Origin: Bradyrhizobium sp. Ec3.3 | GTDB taxonomy: Bacteria; Pseudomonadota; Alphaproteobacteria; Rhizobiales; Xanthobacteraceae | Assembly: GCF_000472925.1 (NCBI RefSeq) | Contig: NZ_AXAS01000015.1 | Coordinates: forward strand, 124,001 to 188,000 | DNA: 64,000 nt | Direction of reading: 5' to 3' | Part shown: positions 45,341 to 54,260 of the stretch, piece by piece | How the letters are laid out: each line of letters opens with the position of its first letter | How positions within the stretch are numbered: position 1 is the stretch's first letter | Notes under the pieces: model-generated | Told to the model about the DNA's origin: nothing | Database searches by the model: none | The model's input: only the letters and a program-made list of their open reading frames with translations | Translations under genes and position numbers: made by a program

Positions 45341-45430
45341 GGAGAGGTGGCAGAGTGGTTGAATGCACCGCACTCGAAATGCGGCATAGGTGCAAGCCTA
45401 TCGGGGGTTCGAATCCCTCCCTCTCCGCCA
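45341..45430 (+). tRNA. tRNA-Ser (anticodon CGA)
   Basis: Ninety bases fold as a class II tRNA: acceptor arm GGAGAGG/CCTCTCC with encoded CCA, anticodon stem CCGCA/TGCGG around loop CTCGAAA (anticodon CGA, reading UCG), a long variable arm, and T arm GGGGGTTCGAATCCC. Serine tRNA genes of this type are frequent island insertion sites, but I see no repeated 3' end downstream. Confidence 0.97.
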
Positions 45431-46133
45431 GCCGCAAAGGCCACCGAAGTTGCAGGTGCAGGGTGCGCAGAAGCGGGCCGAGGGTCGGGATTCGTCGGTC
45501 GGACTGGACCTGCTCCAGAGCAGCGGCGTTCGCGACGAGGTCGGCGATGTGGTCGGCGGCAAATTGCGGAACGCCGGCTGCGCACCGGCGCATGGCCTTG
45601 ATGCCGGGACGCCAGCGTTGTGGCGTCGTCGCATGTCGGGCGGACCCTGCCCGATTGTTGCCCAGGCGCCACAGCGGCCGCCCAAGTGCCGCGAGTACCG
45701 CCCAGGCAGATATCGTGTATCGAGGAGTCCAAGACGCGCGTCCTTCCTTGGGTCATTTTGCGCGCAGCGGCTGCTTCGGCCGTAGCACCAAGGGTTGCTT
45801 TGTGGCGCGCAGGACGACGGTGAATCTGGCAGCCAGCGTTCGCCCGGCGCGATCTCTGGTGATCTTTTGAAGCGTCCTGCGGGGGTGGCCTTTGCTTTCA
45901 CGTCAATTCGGCTCGGCTGAGTCTGCTTCCCATCAGCTTGTGTCCGATCGGGCGCGGCTGCTCGCGAGCAGCGCGATGGTCGGCGGGGTGTTGCGCACCC
46001 TCGTCGAAGACGACGCCGGCGGCGGCGCGAGCGTGGTCAGGGCTCGGGGCAGAAACTGGTACGTCGAAAATCAGGCGCTCGAAAGCGCGATGACACCGAA
46101 ATAGATTTTGGAGCGGGGGCGGAATAGCAGGCA
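45431..46133. other. No supported gene between tRNA-Ser and the next small gene
   Basis: These 703 bases contain no frame with a convincing start and no recognised family. A TTG-started frame at 45892-46104 shows codon bias resembling coding DNA in its second half and might be a gene remnant. No integrase, no att-like duplicate of the tRNA end and no insertion sequence are visible. Confidence 0.5.
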
Positions 46134-46553
46134 ATGAAGGCTTTCTCGACAATCGTACTTGCAATCGTACTTGCAATCGTCCTTTCGCAAGGCGCACCGG
46201 CCTTTGCGCAGACTTCGAAAAAAGCTCCGCCCGCCGTGCAGGCAGAGTTCACCGAGTTCATTGCCAGGTTCCGAGCGGCGCTGAAGGCTAACGATGCCGT
46301 AGCGGTCGCGGGCATGGCGAAACTACCGTTCGAGGGAGACGCTGCCGTCAGCAATGCCGCGCAATTCCAGAAAGAGATTTACAGATCCTATTTCTCCACG
46401 AAGGACCGCGCATGCATCCAGCGCGGCGCGGCTGTCTATGATCGCGACCAGGAGAACAACGACAACTACCACATCTTCTGCGGAGAGATGATTTACACCT
46501 TCACAAAAACGCCCGCCGGATTTCTGCTGAGGTATATCGGAGAGAATGATTAG
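46134..46553 (+). CDS. Hypothetical secreted protein
   Basis: The 139-residue product has a clear signal peptide (hydrophobic STIVLAIVLAIVLSQGA, cleavage near AFAQT) and a mature domain of about 110 residues with two cysteines (ACIQRG and IFCGEM) that could form a disulfide. The signal core contains an in-frame duplication of four codons (LAIV repeated), visible as a 12-base tandem repeat at 46151-46174. I recognise no family. ATG 46134 has a short AGGC upstream. Neighbours give no functional hint. Confidence 0.65.
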   Translation: MKAFSTIVLAIVLAIVLSQGAPAFAQTSKKAPPAVQAEFTEFIARFRAALKANDAVAVAGMAKLPFEGDAAVSNAAQFQKEIYRSYFSTKDRACIQRGAAVYDRDQENNDNYHIFCGEMIYTFTKTPAGFLLRYIGEND

Positions 46554-46579
46554 ACGGTTGAAAAGTCCTGGGGGGGCAA

Positions 46580-46624
46580 AATGCCAAAATCAAAATATTC
46601 CATGCCGCTTCAGATTTTGGCATT
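46580..46624. repeat. AT-rich inverted repeat after the secreted-protein gene
   Basis: AATGCCAAAAT (46580-46590) and ATTTTGGCATT (46614-46624) are exact 11-bp inverted arms with a 23-base spacer. This could be a terminator stem for the upstream gene or an operator for the next one. Its AT content stands out from the neighbourhood. Confidence 0.5.
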
Positions 46625-46712
46625 CTTGATGCTGGCGGCCCGCAACGACGGACCTCATATGGAGTGCGCGGCGGGAGGTTAGCCTCGCGACGTCATCGCC
46701 GATGACCTGATC

Positions 46713-46967
46713 ATGCCTTACCATTGGCGGGATCCGGTCAAACGTTGGGGATCTGTCCATTTCCGCGGAGTATGGGCAATTGCGGGTTCGATTTGCCTTC
46801 TGCTCGGTGCTGCGGGTCTCGCCATTCTGGCTTACGGGGTCATCGGCACGAAACCGAGCGCAAAGCCCCAAACGAAATTCTACAGAAATTTGGCTACCGC
46901 ATTGATCACCGTCGGCGCGCTCTTCTTCCTCGGAGTGTCGTATTTCGCCCAGGTGTTCGTCCGATGA
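46713..46967 (+). CDS. Small two-helix membrane protein
   Basis: The 84-residue product has hydrophobic segments at about 21-43 (VWAIAGSICLLLGAAGLAIL) and 60-80 (ATALITVGALFFLGVSYFAQ) separated by a basic loop (KPSAKPQTKFYRN). There is no recognisable family. No good ribosome site precedes ATG 46713. The hydrophobic pattern is convincing enough to keep it, but its reality is not certain. Confidence 0.5.
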   Translation: MPYHWRDPVKRWGSVHFRGVWAIAGSICLLLGAAGLAILAYGVIGTKPSAKPQTKFYRNLATALITVGALFFLGVSYFAQVFVR

Positions 46968-47092
46968 GGATCATCGCTTTGGCAGGACGGAGATCAGGAT
47001 AGGGCAATAGCGTAGGAGAATTGCCCGTCATCGTCGTTCACGGTCCGCCATGAAATCAATCGATCGTTGATGGTGACGGGCTTTTGCCGCCT

Positions 47093-48922
47093 TCAACCGG
47101 CAAAAACGCTTGCGCCGCTATCGGCGCAACTGACCCGCTCGCGGAAGAAGCCGAAGAGCTCACGACCGACCCCCACATGCGCTGCGGAGAGATCGGCTTG
47201 CGCGTGGGCTCGCGTGGCCCATTCGCTCGGCTCGACAAGCACCTCAAGCCGGCCGGCGGCGGCGTCGAGTCGAATGACGTCGCCGTCGCGAATCCGAGCA
47301 ATCGCACCGCCGTCGGCGGCTTCAGGAGTGACGTGAATGGCTGCAGGAACCTTGCCGGAGGCGCCTGAGAGCCGCCCATCCGTGACAAGCGCGACCTTCA
47401 GGCCACGATCTTGAAGTGAGCCAAGCGGCGGCATCAGCTTGTGCAGCTCCGGCATGCCGTTGGCCTTCGGGCCCTGGAATCGCACCACCGCAACCAAATC
47501 GCCTGCGAGCTCACCCGCAGCGAATGCCTTTTGCAGATCGTCCTGGGAATGGAAGACGCGTGCAGGAGCTTCGATGATATGGCGCTCGGTCGCGACTGCA
47601 GATGTCTTGATGACGGCGCGTCCGAGATTGCCGTTGAGAACCCTAAGACCGCCTGTTGCGTGGAACGGATCGGCAATTCCTCGAAGCACGGCAGGATCGC
47701 CACTTGCGACCGGTCCGTCGTGCCACGTTAATGCTCCGTCGGCATCGAGCGCCGGCTCCTGCAGGTAGGCGTCGAGTCCATCGCCGCAGACGGTCAGGAC
47801 GTCGCGGTGCAGAAGCCCCGCCGCCAGCAATTCCCGTATCAACATGCTCATCCCACCGGCAGCATGAAAATGATTCACATCTGCCGAGCCGTTGGGATAG
47901 ATGCGCGCGATCAGCGGGATCACCTGCGCGAGGTCGGCGAAATCGTCCCAGGTGAGCATGAGTCCAGCTGCGGCAGCCATGGCAACCAGATGCAGCGTCA
48001 GGTTGGTCGAGCCGCCGGTCGCGTGCAGTCCGACGATGCCGTTGACGAAAGCGCGCTCGTCGAGCATGCGGCCGATCGGGGTATATTGATTGCCGAGCGA
48101 GGTGATGTTCAATGCCCGTTTGGTGGCCGCGCGAGTCAGCGCATCGCGCAAGGGCGTGTTCGGGTTCACGAAGGATGCGCCCGGCAACTGCAGGCCCATG
48201 ATTTCCATCAGCATCTGGTTGGTATTCGCCGTACCGTAGAAGGTGCAGGTCCCGGCGCCGTGATAGGCCTGCGCTTCGGCCTCCAGAAGAGCTTCGCGAC
48301 CGAGCTTTCCTTCCGCGTAGGCCTGCCGGATTTTTGACTTGGCATCGTTGCCCAGGCCCGAGGTCATCGGACCGGATGGAATGAATACCGCGGGCAAATG
48401 CCCGAACGAGAGCGCGCCGATGACAAGACCCGGCACGATCTTGTCGCAAATGCCGAGAAACACCGCGGCATCGAAGGTTTGATGCGACAGCGCGACTGCA
48501 GTGGACAAGGCGATGACGTCCCGCGAAAACAGCGAGAGCTCCATCCCCGATTCGCCTTGCGTGATGCCGTCGCACATCGCCGGAACGCCGCCGGCGACCT
48601 GGGCAACGCCACCTGCTGCGCGCGCGCTCTGGCGGATCAAATCAGGGAAACGCTCGTAGGGCTGATGAGCCGACAGCATGTCGTTGTAAGCCGTGACAAT
48701 TCCGAGACTGGGAACGCGGCCATCCTGCATCAGCTTCTTGTCGTGCGCCCCGCAAGCCGCAAAGGCGTGGGCCTGATTGGCGCATCCCAATCGCCGCCGT
48801 ACCGGTGTGGTGGCCGCTGCCGCGATGCGGTCGAGATAACGTGCGCGGCTGTCGTGGCTGCGGCGAGCAATGCGATCCGTCACCTCGGCGACCCGTGCAT
48901 TGACCCTTGCATCGATCTTCAT
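47093..48922 (-). CDS. edd: Phosphogluconate dehydratase (Entner-Doudoroff)
   Basis: Edd dehydrates 6-phosphogluconate to 2-keto-3-deoxy-6-phosphogluconate. The 609-residue product is an IlvD/Edd-family [4Fe-4S] enzyme with cluster cysteines in GICDKIVPG and GAGTCTFYGTANTNQ, plus MCDGITQGESGMELS, GGSTNLTLHL and the C-terminal TDGRLSGASGKVPAAIHVTPEA. CAGGAGG lies eight bases before ATG 48922. zwf is upstream on the same strand (155-base gap). No eda or pgl gene is present in the window. Confidence 0.96.
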   Translation of the reverse strand: MKIDARVNARVAEVTDRIARRSHDSRARYLDRIAAAATTPVRRRLGCANQAHAFAACGAHDKKLMQDGRVPSLGIVTAYNDMLSAHQPYERFPDLIRQSARAAGGVAQVAGGVPAMCDGITQGESGMELSLFSRDVIALSTAVALSHQTFDAAVFLGICDKIVPGLVIGALSFGHLPAVFIPSGPMTSGLGNDAKSKIRQAYAEGKLGREALLEAEAQAYHGAGTCTFYGTANTNQMLMEIMGLQLPGASFVNPNTPLRDALTRAATKRALNITSLGNQYTPIGRMLDERAFVNGIVGLHATGGSTNLTLHLVAMAAAAGLMLTWDDFADLAQVIPLIARIYPNGSADVNHFHAAGGMSMLIRELLAAGLLHRDVLTVCGDGLDAYLQEPALDADGALTWHDGPVASGDPAVLRGIADPFHATGGLRVLNGNLGRAVIKTSAVATERHIIEAPARVFHSQDDLQKAFAAGELAGDLVAVVRFQGPKANGMPELHKLMPPLGSLQDRGLKVALVTDGRLSGASGKVPAAIHVTPEAADGGAIARIRDGDVIRLDAAAGRLEVLVEPSEWATRAHAQADLSAAHVGVGRELFGFFRERVSCADSGASVFAG

Positions 48923-49077
48923 ACAAGCCTCCTGTTTGCGAATTGTCCGTCTGCAATGCCTGGCTCTGCGCCATCGGCGCGGCTACGCCGCTCGAGCGGA
49001 CGGGACCCGCTGCCGATGTCCGGCAGGCGCTGACGGCAACGGGAGCGAAAGAGTTCGATCTCTGAACGGATCAGGGA

Positions 49078-50604
49078 TCATGGGCCGTCCTCCGCCCATG
49101 TTCGGCCATCGCGTTCGATCAAGGCGACGGCGGCGGAGGGGCCCCAGCTGCCGGCGACATAGGGGCGGGGGGGCTCATTCATCTGGCTCCACGCCTGACG
49201 GATCGGATCGATCCAGCACCATGCTGCTTCGACCTCGTCCCGGCGCATGAACAATGTGGCGTTCCCGCGGACCACGTCCATCAACAACCGTTCGTAGGCG
49301 TCCGGCACCGAGACGTCGAATGCTTCCGCAAAGCTCATGTCGAGGGGGGTATATTGCAACCGCATGCCCCCCGGCCCGGGCTCCTTGATCATGAGCCACA
49401 GCTTGATTCCCTCGTCCGGCTGCAGGCGGATCACGAGTCGGGTCTGCAAAGCTTTTCCCGACTCCGAATTGAAGATCGAATGAGGGACCTTCCGGAAAGT
49501 CACGACAATCTCGGAGCTGCGTTGTTGCAGCCGCTTTCCGGTGCGCAGGTAGAAGGGAACGCCGGTCCAGCGCCAATTCGCAACCGCCACCTTGAGCGCC
49601 ACGAAAGTCTCGGTCGTACTCTGGCGATTGGCGATCTCGTCGGTGTAGCCTGGAACCGCTATGCCGTTGCATGCGCCGGCTCGGTATTGACCCGGCACCG
49701 TCAGGACCGCTGCGTTTGTCTCGTCGATACGCTCAAGCGACTTGAGAACCTTGAGCTTCTCATCGCGAACGGCGGCGGCTTCGAGCGAATATGGCGGTTC
49801 CATCGCGACGAGACACAACAGCTGCAACAGATGGTTCTGCACCATATCGCGCAGGGCGCCCGACTCGTCGTAGTAAGCGCCGCGTTCCTCCACGCCAATG
49901 GATTCGGCGACCGTGATCTGCACATGGTCGATGTGGGCGGCATTCCACAGCGGCTCGAACAGCGCGTTGGCAAAGCGCAGCGCCATAAGATTCTGTACCG
50001 TCTCCTTGCCGAGATAGTGGTCGATCCGGTAGACGCGCTCCTCCGGGAAAATCTTGCCGACGGTTTGATTGAGCCGTACTGCGGACTCAACATCCTTACC
50101 GATCGGCTTCTCGATCACGATGCGAGAATCGCCTTTTGCAAGACCGTAACGACCCAGTCTCTCGCAGATCGGTCCGAACAGATGCGGTGCAGTCGCCAGA
50201 TAATGGACCTGGATGCGTTCGGCGTACTTCGACAAAGCGGCCGCAAGATCGGTCCACCCGTTCTCGCCTTCTGCGTCGGCGGCCACGTAGTCGAGGCGCG
50301 CCAGGAAGCGATCGAGTTCGGGTCCGGTCGTTTTCGATTCCGGCACATGTTCCAGGATCGCAGAGCGCACCATTGCAAGGAATTCATCCCGGGGCATTGG
50401 GCCGCGGGCAACGCCGAAAATGGTCGCCGCATCGGGGAGCTGGCCCGCAAAATCGCGACGAAACAGCGCCGGCAAGAGCTTGCGGCGCGCAAGATCGCCC
50501 GTCGCTCCGAAGACGGTCAGGACAAAGGGAGCCACCGGGATCGCGCGGCTTTTCATGCGCGCCCCTGCCTCAATTCGAACCGATCCGATGCTGCCATCTT
50601 GCAT
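49078..50604 (-). CDS. zwf: Glucose-6-phosphate 1-dehydrogenase
   Basis: Zwf oxidises glucose-6-phosphate to the lactone with NADP, feeding the Entner-Doudoroff and pentose-phosphate routes. The 508-residue product has FGATGDLARRKL (32-43) for the cofactor, EKPIGKD (165-171) and the substrate/catalytic RIDHYLGKE (193-201). It begins three bases after the fructokinase stop with GAGAGG upstream, so the two are tightly coupled. An ATG at 50556 is an alternative start. edd follows. Confidence 0.96.
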   Translation of the reverse strand: MQDGSIGSVRIEAGARMKSRAIPVAPFVLTVFGATGDLARRKLLPALFRRDFAGQLPDAATIFGVARGPMPRDEFLAMVRSAILEHVPESKTTGPELDRFLARLDYVAADAEGENGWTDLAAALSKYAERIQVHYLATAPHLFGPICERLGRYGLAKGDSRIVIEKPIGKDVESAVRLNQTVGKIFPEERVYRIDHYLGKETVQNLMALRFANALFEPLWNAAHIDHVQITVAESIGVEERGAYYDESGALRDMVQNHLLQLLCLVAMEPPYSLEAAAVRDEKLKVLKSLERIDETNAAVLTVPGQYRAGACNGIAVPGYTDEIANRQSTTETFVALKVAVANWRWTGVPFYLRTGKRLQQRSSEIVVTFRKVPHSIFNSESGKALQTRLVIRLQPDEGIKLWLMIKEPGPGGMRLQYTPLDMSFAEAFDVSVPDAYERLLMDVVRGNATLFMRRDEVEAAWCWIDPIRQAWSQMNEPPRPYVAGSWGPSAAVALIERDGRTWAEDGP

Positions 50605-50607
50605 TCG

Positions 50608-51567
50608 TCAGCCTCTCACATGTGGACTCAGACTTGCTGTGACGTCGGCCGCAGTCGGCAGATCGGCGCCACTGCGGGAGACGGTGATGGCGGCGGCCGT
50701 CGTCGCATAAGCGAGCAGGTCGCAAATCGTCGACGGCTCGAGCGTCTCGATCGCCTCGGGATGTAGCCTTCCGGTCTTTGCGAGTTGCGCGAGCAGTGCC
50801 GCGTGGAAAGTATCGCCAGCGCCCACAGTGTCGCGCACGACGACCGGGCACCCCGGCACCGAAACGCTACCTCTTGCGGAAAAGGCGGTTGCTCCCTTCG
50901 CGCCCTCGGTCACTACCACCAGGCCCGCCCCGCAGTTGAGCCAGTAGGCGGCGGCATCGGCGATCGAGACACGACCGCCCCATGCAATGCGGATGTCCTC
51001 GTCACTTGCCTTGATCATCGTGGCCGTCCGGTAGAAGCGTTCCGCAGCGGCGGCCCAGCTTTCCAGATCGCCGACGACGGTCGGACGTAGATTCGGATCG
51101 ACGCTGATGACGCGACGCCGGTGCTCGCGTTGGGCAAGCGCGGCAAATGTGGAGCCCACCGGTTCAACCGCCATGGAATAGGAGCCGAAGGTCAACGCCA
51201 GAATATCGTCCGGCAGCGTTGCGGGAAGATCGGCAAGCCGAAGCGAACGATCCGCCGCGCCCTCGCCATGGAACGCGTAGTTCGGCTGACCGTCATCGGT
51301 TGTCGCCACGACCGAAATCGTGGACAGCCGATCGGTGCGCACGAGAAAGCGATCGTCCACTCCTTCGCGTGCGAGCCCGTCCGCGAGGAACGCGCCGAAC
51401 TGATCGCGCGAGATGCCACCGAGAAAGGCCGTTTCAACGCCAAGCCGGGCGAGGCCGATCGCGACATTGAAAGGAGAGCCTCCGGCAACAGCGCGGGCCG
51501 ACATTTCCGCTTCGTCGCGCGCCTTCATAAACAGATCGATGAGCGCTTCGCCGCACACGAGAATCAT
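50608..51567 (-). CDS. frk: PfkB-family carbohydrate kinase, probably fructokinase
   Basis: The 319-residue product is a ribokinase-family kinase with GEALIDLF at the start, GGSPFNVAIGLARLG (29-43), VDPNLRP (156-162) and the anion-hole/base motif DTVGAGDTF (246-254, base Asp252). Its place between a sugar-responsive ROK repressor and zwf/edd, and opposite a fructose-type ABC importer, points to conversion of imported fructose to fructose-6-phosphate. The sugar is inferred from this context and not proven by the sequence. Confidence 0.9.
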   Translation of the reverse strand: MILVCGEALIDLFMKARDEAEMSARAVAGGSPFNVAIGLARLGVETAFLGGISRDQFGAFLADGLAREGVDDRFLVRTDRLSTISVVATTDDGQPNYAFHGEGAADRSLRLADLPATLPDDILALTFGSYSMAVEPVGSTFAALAQREHRRRVISVDPNLRPTVVGDLESWAAAAERFYRTATMIKASDEDIRIAWGGRVSIADAAAYWLNCGAGLVVVTEGAKGATAFSARGSVSVPGCPVVVRDTVGAGDTFHAALLAQLAKTGRLHPEAIETLEPSTICDLLAYATTAAAITVSRSGADLPTAADVTASLSPHVRG

Positions 51568-51685
51568 GATGCCGCGACCGTGTTGATCGAAACAATCATC
51601 AAGGCCGTTCGGCGCAAGCCGCGAAGGGCATCTCCGTCAGGGGCGATCATACGCTGGGGGAGGGGAGCCATTCCGTTGACCATGC

Positions 51686-52924
51686 TCACTCCTTGAAGAG
51701 CACGTCGTAATCGCGAGCGAATGCCGCGAGCAACGGTAACGCCGCGCCGCCAATCGCGCGCGCATCCCGCCCGATCGAGCCCTCCACCACTACGGCGTCG
51801 GTGAGGCCCTGGCGGTCCATGCGCGCCCAATAATCGTTGGTGCGCGAAACGAGGCGCCGGCGCACATCGACCGGAAAGGCCCCGTCGATGATGATGGCTT
51901 CGAAGTCGATGACTGCCAGCGATGCCGCGATCGCCTGCGCCAGGGCCTCGGCGGCCTCTGCAATCCAGGCTTCGAGCGGCTCGTCGAAGCTCGACCAGTC
52001 GTCGGGCGAGAGCCAGATATCCGTGCCCTGTCGACCAGCGGCGATCAGTCCTCGCTCCAGCCGGTAGATGGAGGCGGTGCGGATCAGCTGTTGAAGGCTT
52101 GTCGCGCCGTTTTCCTCGCGCCGCATGATCGGCATGGAGCCGAGCGCGCCGGCATTGCCGCTGCGGCCCGGGAAGAGACTGCCGTTGAGGGCGATGCCGC
52201 CCCCGACGAATGCGCCGACGTAGAAATATGCGAAGTCGCGATAAGCTGCGCCGGCACCGAAGTTGAGTTCGGCCGCGCATGCCGATGTTGCGTCGTTGCA
52301 GACGCGCACCGGCCATGAGCCGAAGTGGCGCGAGAGCTCGGCGGCAACGTTGAAGTCACGCCACTTTCCCAGCAGGCCCGGCGGCGTTTGCAGATCCGCT
52401 TCCCAGTTCCACAACTCGAAGGGCATTGCGACGCCAATGCCGCTGATTCTGCCTTGCTGGGCTTCAGGCAATGCTGCGAGCAGATCCGGCATCTCGCGTT
52501 CTACAAACGCCATGATGTCTTCGGGCAGGGGGAAGGAATAAATCGTGCGGCGCCTCGCGCGGATGCCGCCAATGAAATCCATCAGCACCAGATCGGAACT
52601 GCGCCGGCCGATCACCAGACCGAGTCCGAAGGCACCGTCCGGGTTGAGCGAATAAGGAACGGAAGGTTGGCCGATGCGGCCGCGCTGCGGTTCGCCCGCG
52701 AGCAGCAGGCCATCAGCCTCCAGCCGGTTGATGATTACGGTTGTCGTCTGGGTGGAAAGACCGGTCAGGCGCGCGATCTCGACCTTGGCGAGATTGCGAT
52801 GGCGCCGAATGAGGGACAGGATCAGGCGCTCGTTATAGAGCCTCACGCCCGACTGGGTCGTGCCGCGGCTCCCACCCGACAAGGCGGCCGGGAGATTCCC
52901 CGCAAGCGGTGCTGTTTCGTCCAT
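51686..52924 (-). CDS. ROK family transcriptional repressor
   Basis: The 412-residue product has an N-terminal winged helix-turn-helix (NERLILSLIRRHRNLAKVEI, then ARLTGLSTQTTTVIINRLEA) and a ROK sugar-binding domain (GLGLVIGRRSSDLVLMD, GVAMPFELWNWE, VCNDATSACAAEL, FVGGGIALNG). The ATP-site motif DxGGT is replaced, as in regulators. It is likely the sugar-responsive repressor of both the frk-zwf-edd side and the divergent ABC operon, acting on the palindrome at 53024-53056. I chose ATG 52924 because GGGGAG lies six bases upstream; ATG 52951 adds nine residues. Confidence 0.9.
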   Translation of the reverse strand: MDETAPLAGNLPAALSGGSRGTTQSGVRLYNERLILSLIRRHRNLAKVEIARLTGLSTQTTTVIINRLEADGLLLAGEPQRGRIGQPSVPYSLNPDGAFGLGLVIGRRSSDLVLMDFIGGIRARRRTIYSFPLPEDIMAFVEREMPDLLAALPEAQQGRISGIGVAMPFELWNWEADLQTPPGLLGKWRDFNVAAELSRHFGSWPVRVCNDATSACAAELNFGAGAAYRDFAYFYVGAFVGGGIALNGSLFPGRSGNAGALGSMPIMRREENGATSLQQLIRTASIYRLERGLIAAGRQGTDIWLSPDDWSSFDEPLEAWIAEAAEALAQAIAASLAVIDFEAIIIDGAFPVDVRRRLVSRTNDYWARMDRQGLTDAVVVEGSIGRDARAIGGAALPLLAAFARDYDVLFKE

Positions 52925-53023
52925 CCTCGGCTCCCCAAACTCCGTGGTCATTTGCCGTCGCCGTGGTCTTATGGCCCATCCTGGGCGGTTGCTCGTGACA
53001 ATGTACGAATCCGGTGGCCGGAG

Positions 53024-53056
53024 TCAATTAATAAATCGGGATGATTTATTTATTGA
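53024..53056. promoter_or_regulatory. Operator palindrome of the sugar locus
   Basis: TCAATTAATAAATC (53024-53037) and GATTTATTTATTGA (53043-53056) are 14-bp inverted arms with one mismatch and a five-base spacer. The AT-rich palindrome lies in the ROK-regulator/frcB divergent gap and overlaps the -35 box of the frcB promoter, as expected for a repressor site. ROK repressors of the NagC/Mlc/XylR type bind comparable AT-rich palindromes. Confidence 0.75.
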
Positions 53057-53082
53057 CAGAACCGTTCTCGTCCTTCTAGGAT
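53053..53082 (+). promoter_or_regulatory. Sigma-70-type promoter of frcBCA
   Basis: TTGACA (53053-53058), an 18-base spacer and TAGGAT (53077-53082) precede frcB by about 50 bases. The -35 box is embedded in the right arm of the operator palindrome. Confidence 0.65.
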
Positions 53083-53134
53083 CATCAGAACGCGGTCCAA
53101 CCGCGGCCAACAAATGTTCCACGGGAGGGAATAA

Positions 53135-54154
53135 ATGCGTCAACCATTCGGACTATTCGCTGCGCTCGTCCTCGCTCTGGGCGCCACCGGCGCCTCCGCT
53201 GCCGACAAGCCGATCGTCGGCCTCATCACCAAGACCAATACCAACCCGTTCTTCGTGAAGATGAAGGCGGGCGCCGAGGAGGCGGCCAAGTCGAATGACG
53301 TTGAGCTGCGCTCCTTCGCCGGCAAAGTCGACGGCGACAACGAGAGTCAGGTCGCAGCGATCGAGAACCTGATCGCGGCCGGCGCCAAGGGCATCCTGAT
53401 CACGCCGAACGACTCCCGCGCCATCGTGCCGGCCGTCGAGAAGGCGCGCGCTGCTGGCATTGTGGTCATTGCTCTCGATACGCCGCTCGATCCCGCGACT
53501 GCGGCGGACGCGACCTTTGCCACCGACAATTTCCTGGCCGGTCAGATGATCGGGCAGTGGGCTGCCAAGATGCTGGGGCCCAAGGCGGCGTCCGCGAAGA
53601 TCGCGCTGCTGGACCTCAACGTGAACCAGATCTCGGTTGATGTCGCCCGCGATCAGGGTTTCCTCAAGGGCTTCGGTATCGATCTCGGCAATCCCGCCAA
53701 GATTGGTGACGAGAAGGACGCGCGCATCGTCGGACATGATGTGACGCTCGGCAGCGAGGAAGGCGGTCGCAAGGCGATGGAGAATCTGCTGCAGAAGGAT
53801 CCGGGCATCTCGCTCGTCTACACCATCAACGAGCCGGCGGCGGCAGGTGCCTACGAGGCGCTGCGTTCGGTCGGCCGCGACAAGGACGTGCTGATCGTTT
53901 CCGTGGACGGCGGCTGCCCCGGCGTACGCAATGTGAAGGACGGCGTCATCGGCGCCACCTCCATGCAGTTTCCGCTGCTGATGGCTGCGAAGGGCGTCGA
54001 GGCGGTGAAGGTCTACGCCACGGGCGGCGGCAAGCCCAAGGCGTCGCCCGGCATGGACTTCCTCAACACCGGCGTCGAACTCGTCACCGACAAGCCGGCC
54101 GCCGATCTGCCGTCGATCGACAGCGCGGCCGCATTGAAGAAGTGCTGGGGCTGA
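53135..54154 (+). CDS. frcB: Fructose-type ABC transporter substrate-binding protein
   Basis: The 339-residue product has a signal peptide (GLFAALVLALGATGASA) and the periplasmic-binding-protein type I fold of the RbsB/FrcB group: VGLITKTNTNPFFVKMKAGA, IENLIAAGAKGILITPNDS, IALDTPLDPATAADATFATD, NEPAAAGAYEAL and VSVDGGCPGV. The ligand is probably fructose or a related sugar, judged from the FrcB resemblance and the fructokinase gene opposite. GGAGGG precedes ATG 53135. A stem-loop follows the gene and probably keeps the binding-protein message more abundant than that of the permease. Confidence 0.9.
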   Translation: MRQPFGLFAALVLALGATGASAADKPIVGLITKTNTNPFFVKMKAGAEEAAKSNDVELRSFAGKVDGDNESQVAAIENLIAAGAKGILITPNDSRAIVPAVEKARAAGIVVIALDTPLDPATAADATFATDNFLAGQMIGQWAAKMLGPKAASAKIALLDLNVNQISVDVARDQGFLKGFGIDLGNPAKIGDEKDARIVGHDVTLGSEEGGRKAMENLLQKDPGISLVYTINEPAAAGAYEALRSVGRDKDVLIVSVDGGCPGVRNVKDGVIGATSMQFPLLMAAKGVEAVKVYATGGGKPKASPGMDFLNTGVELVTDKPAADLPSIDSAAALKKCWG

Positions 54155-54179
54155 TCCCCAAAGCGTTCCCCTGACAAGG

Positions 54180-54204
54180 CAGGCGCCCGGAGGACGGGCG
54201 TCTG
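54180..54204 (+). other. Intercistronic stem-loop between frcB and frcC
   Basis: CAGGCGCCCG pairs with CGGGCGTCTG around a five-base loop, 25 bases after the frcB stop. No T-run follows. Such hairpins after binding-protein genes commonly protect the upstream message. Confidence 0.55.
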
Positions 54205-54260
54205 AGAATAACGCAAACGTTTGCTCCGAACCTGGCTCGGTACGCAAGAGGAAACCGGCG

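Noticed and set aside
45319..45901. Minus-strand frames encoding GEGGIRTPDRL and ECGAFNHSATSP or GRDSNPR-like peptides
   Set aside because: These are the classic false translations of a serine tRNA gene. They cover the tRNA at 45341-45430.
45892..46104. A 70-codon TTG-started frame
   Set aside because: Codon use looks coding in part, but there is no ribosome site, family or conserved motif, so I left it as a possible remnant only.
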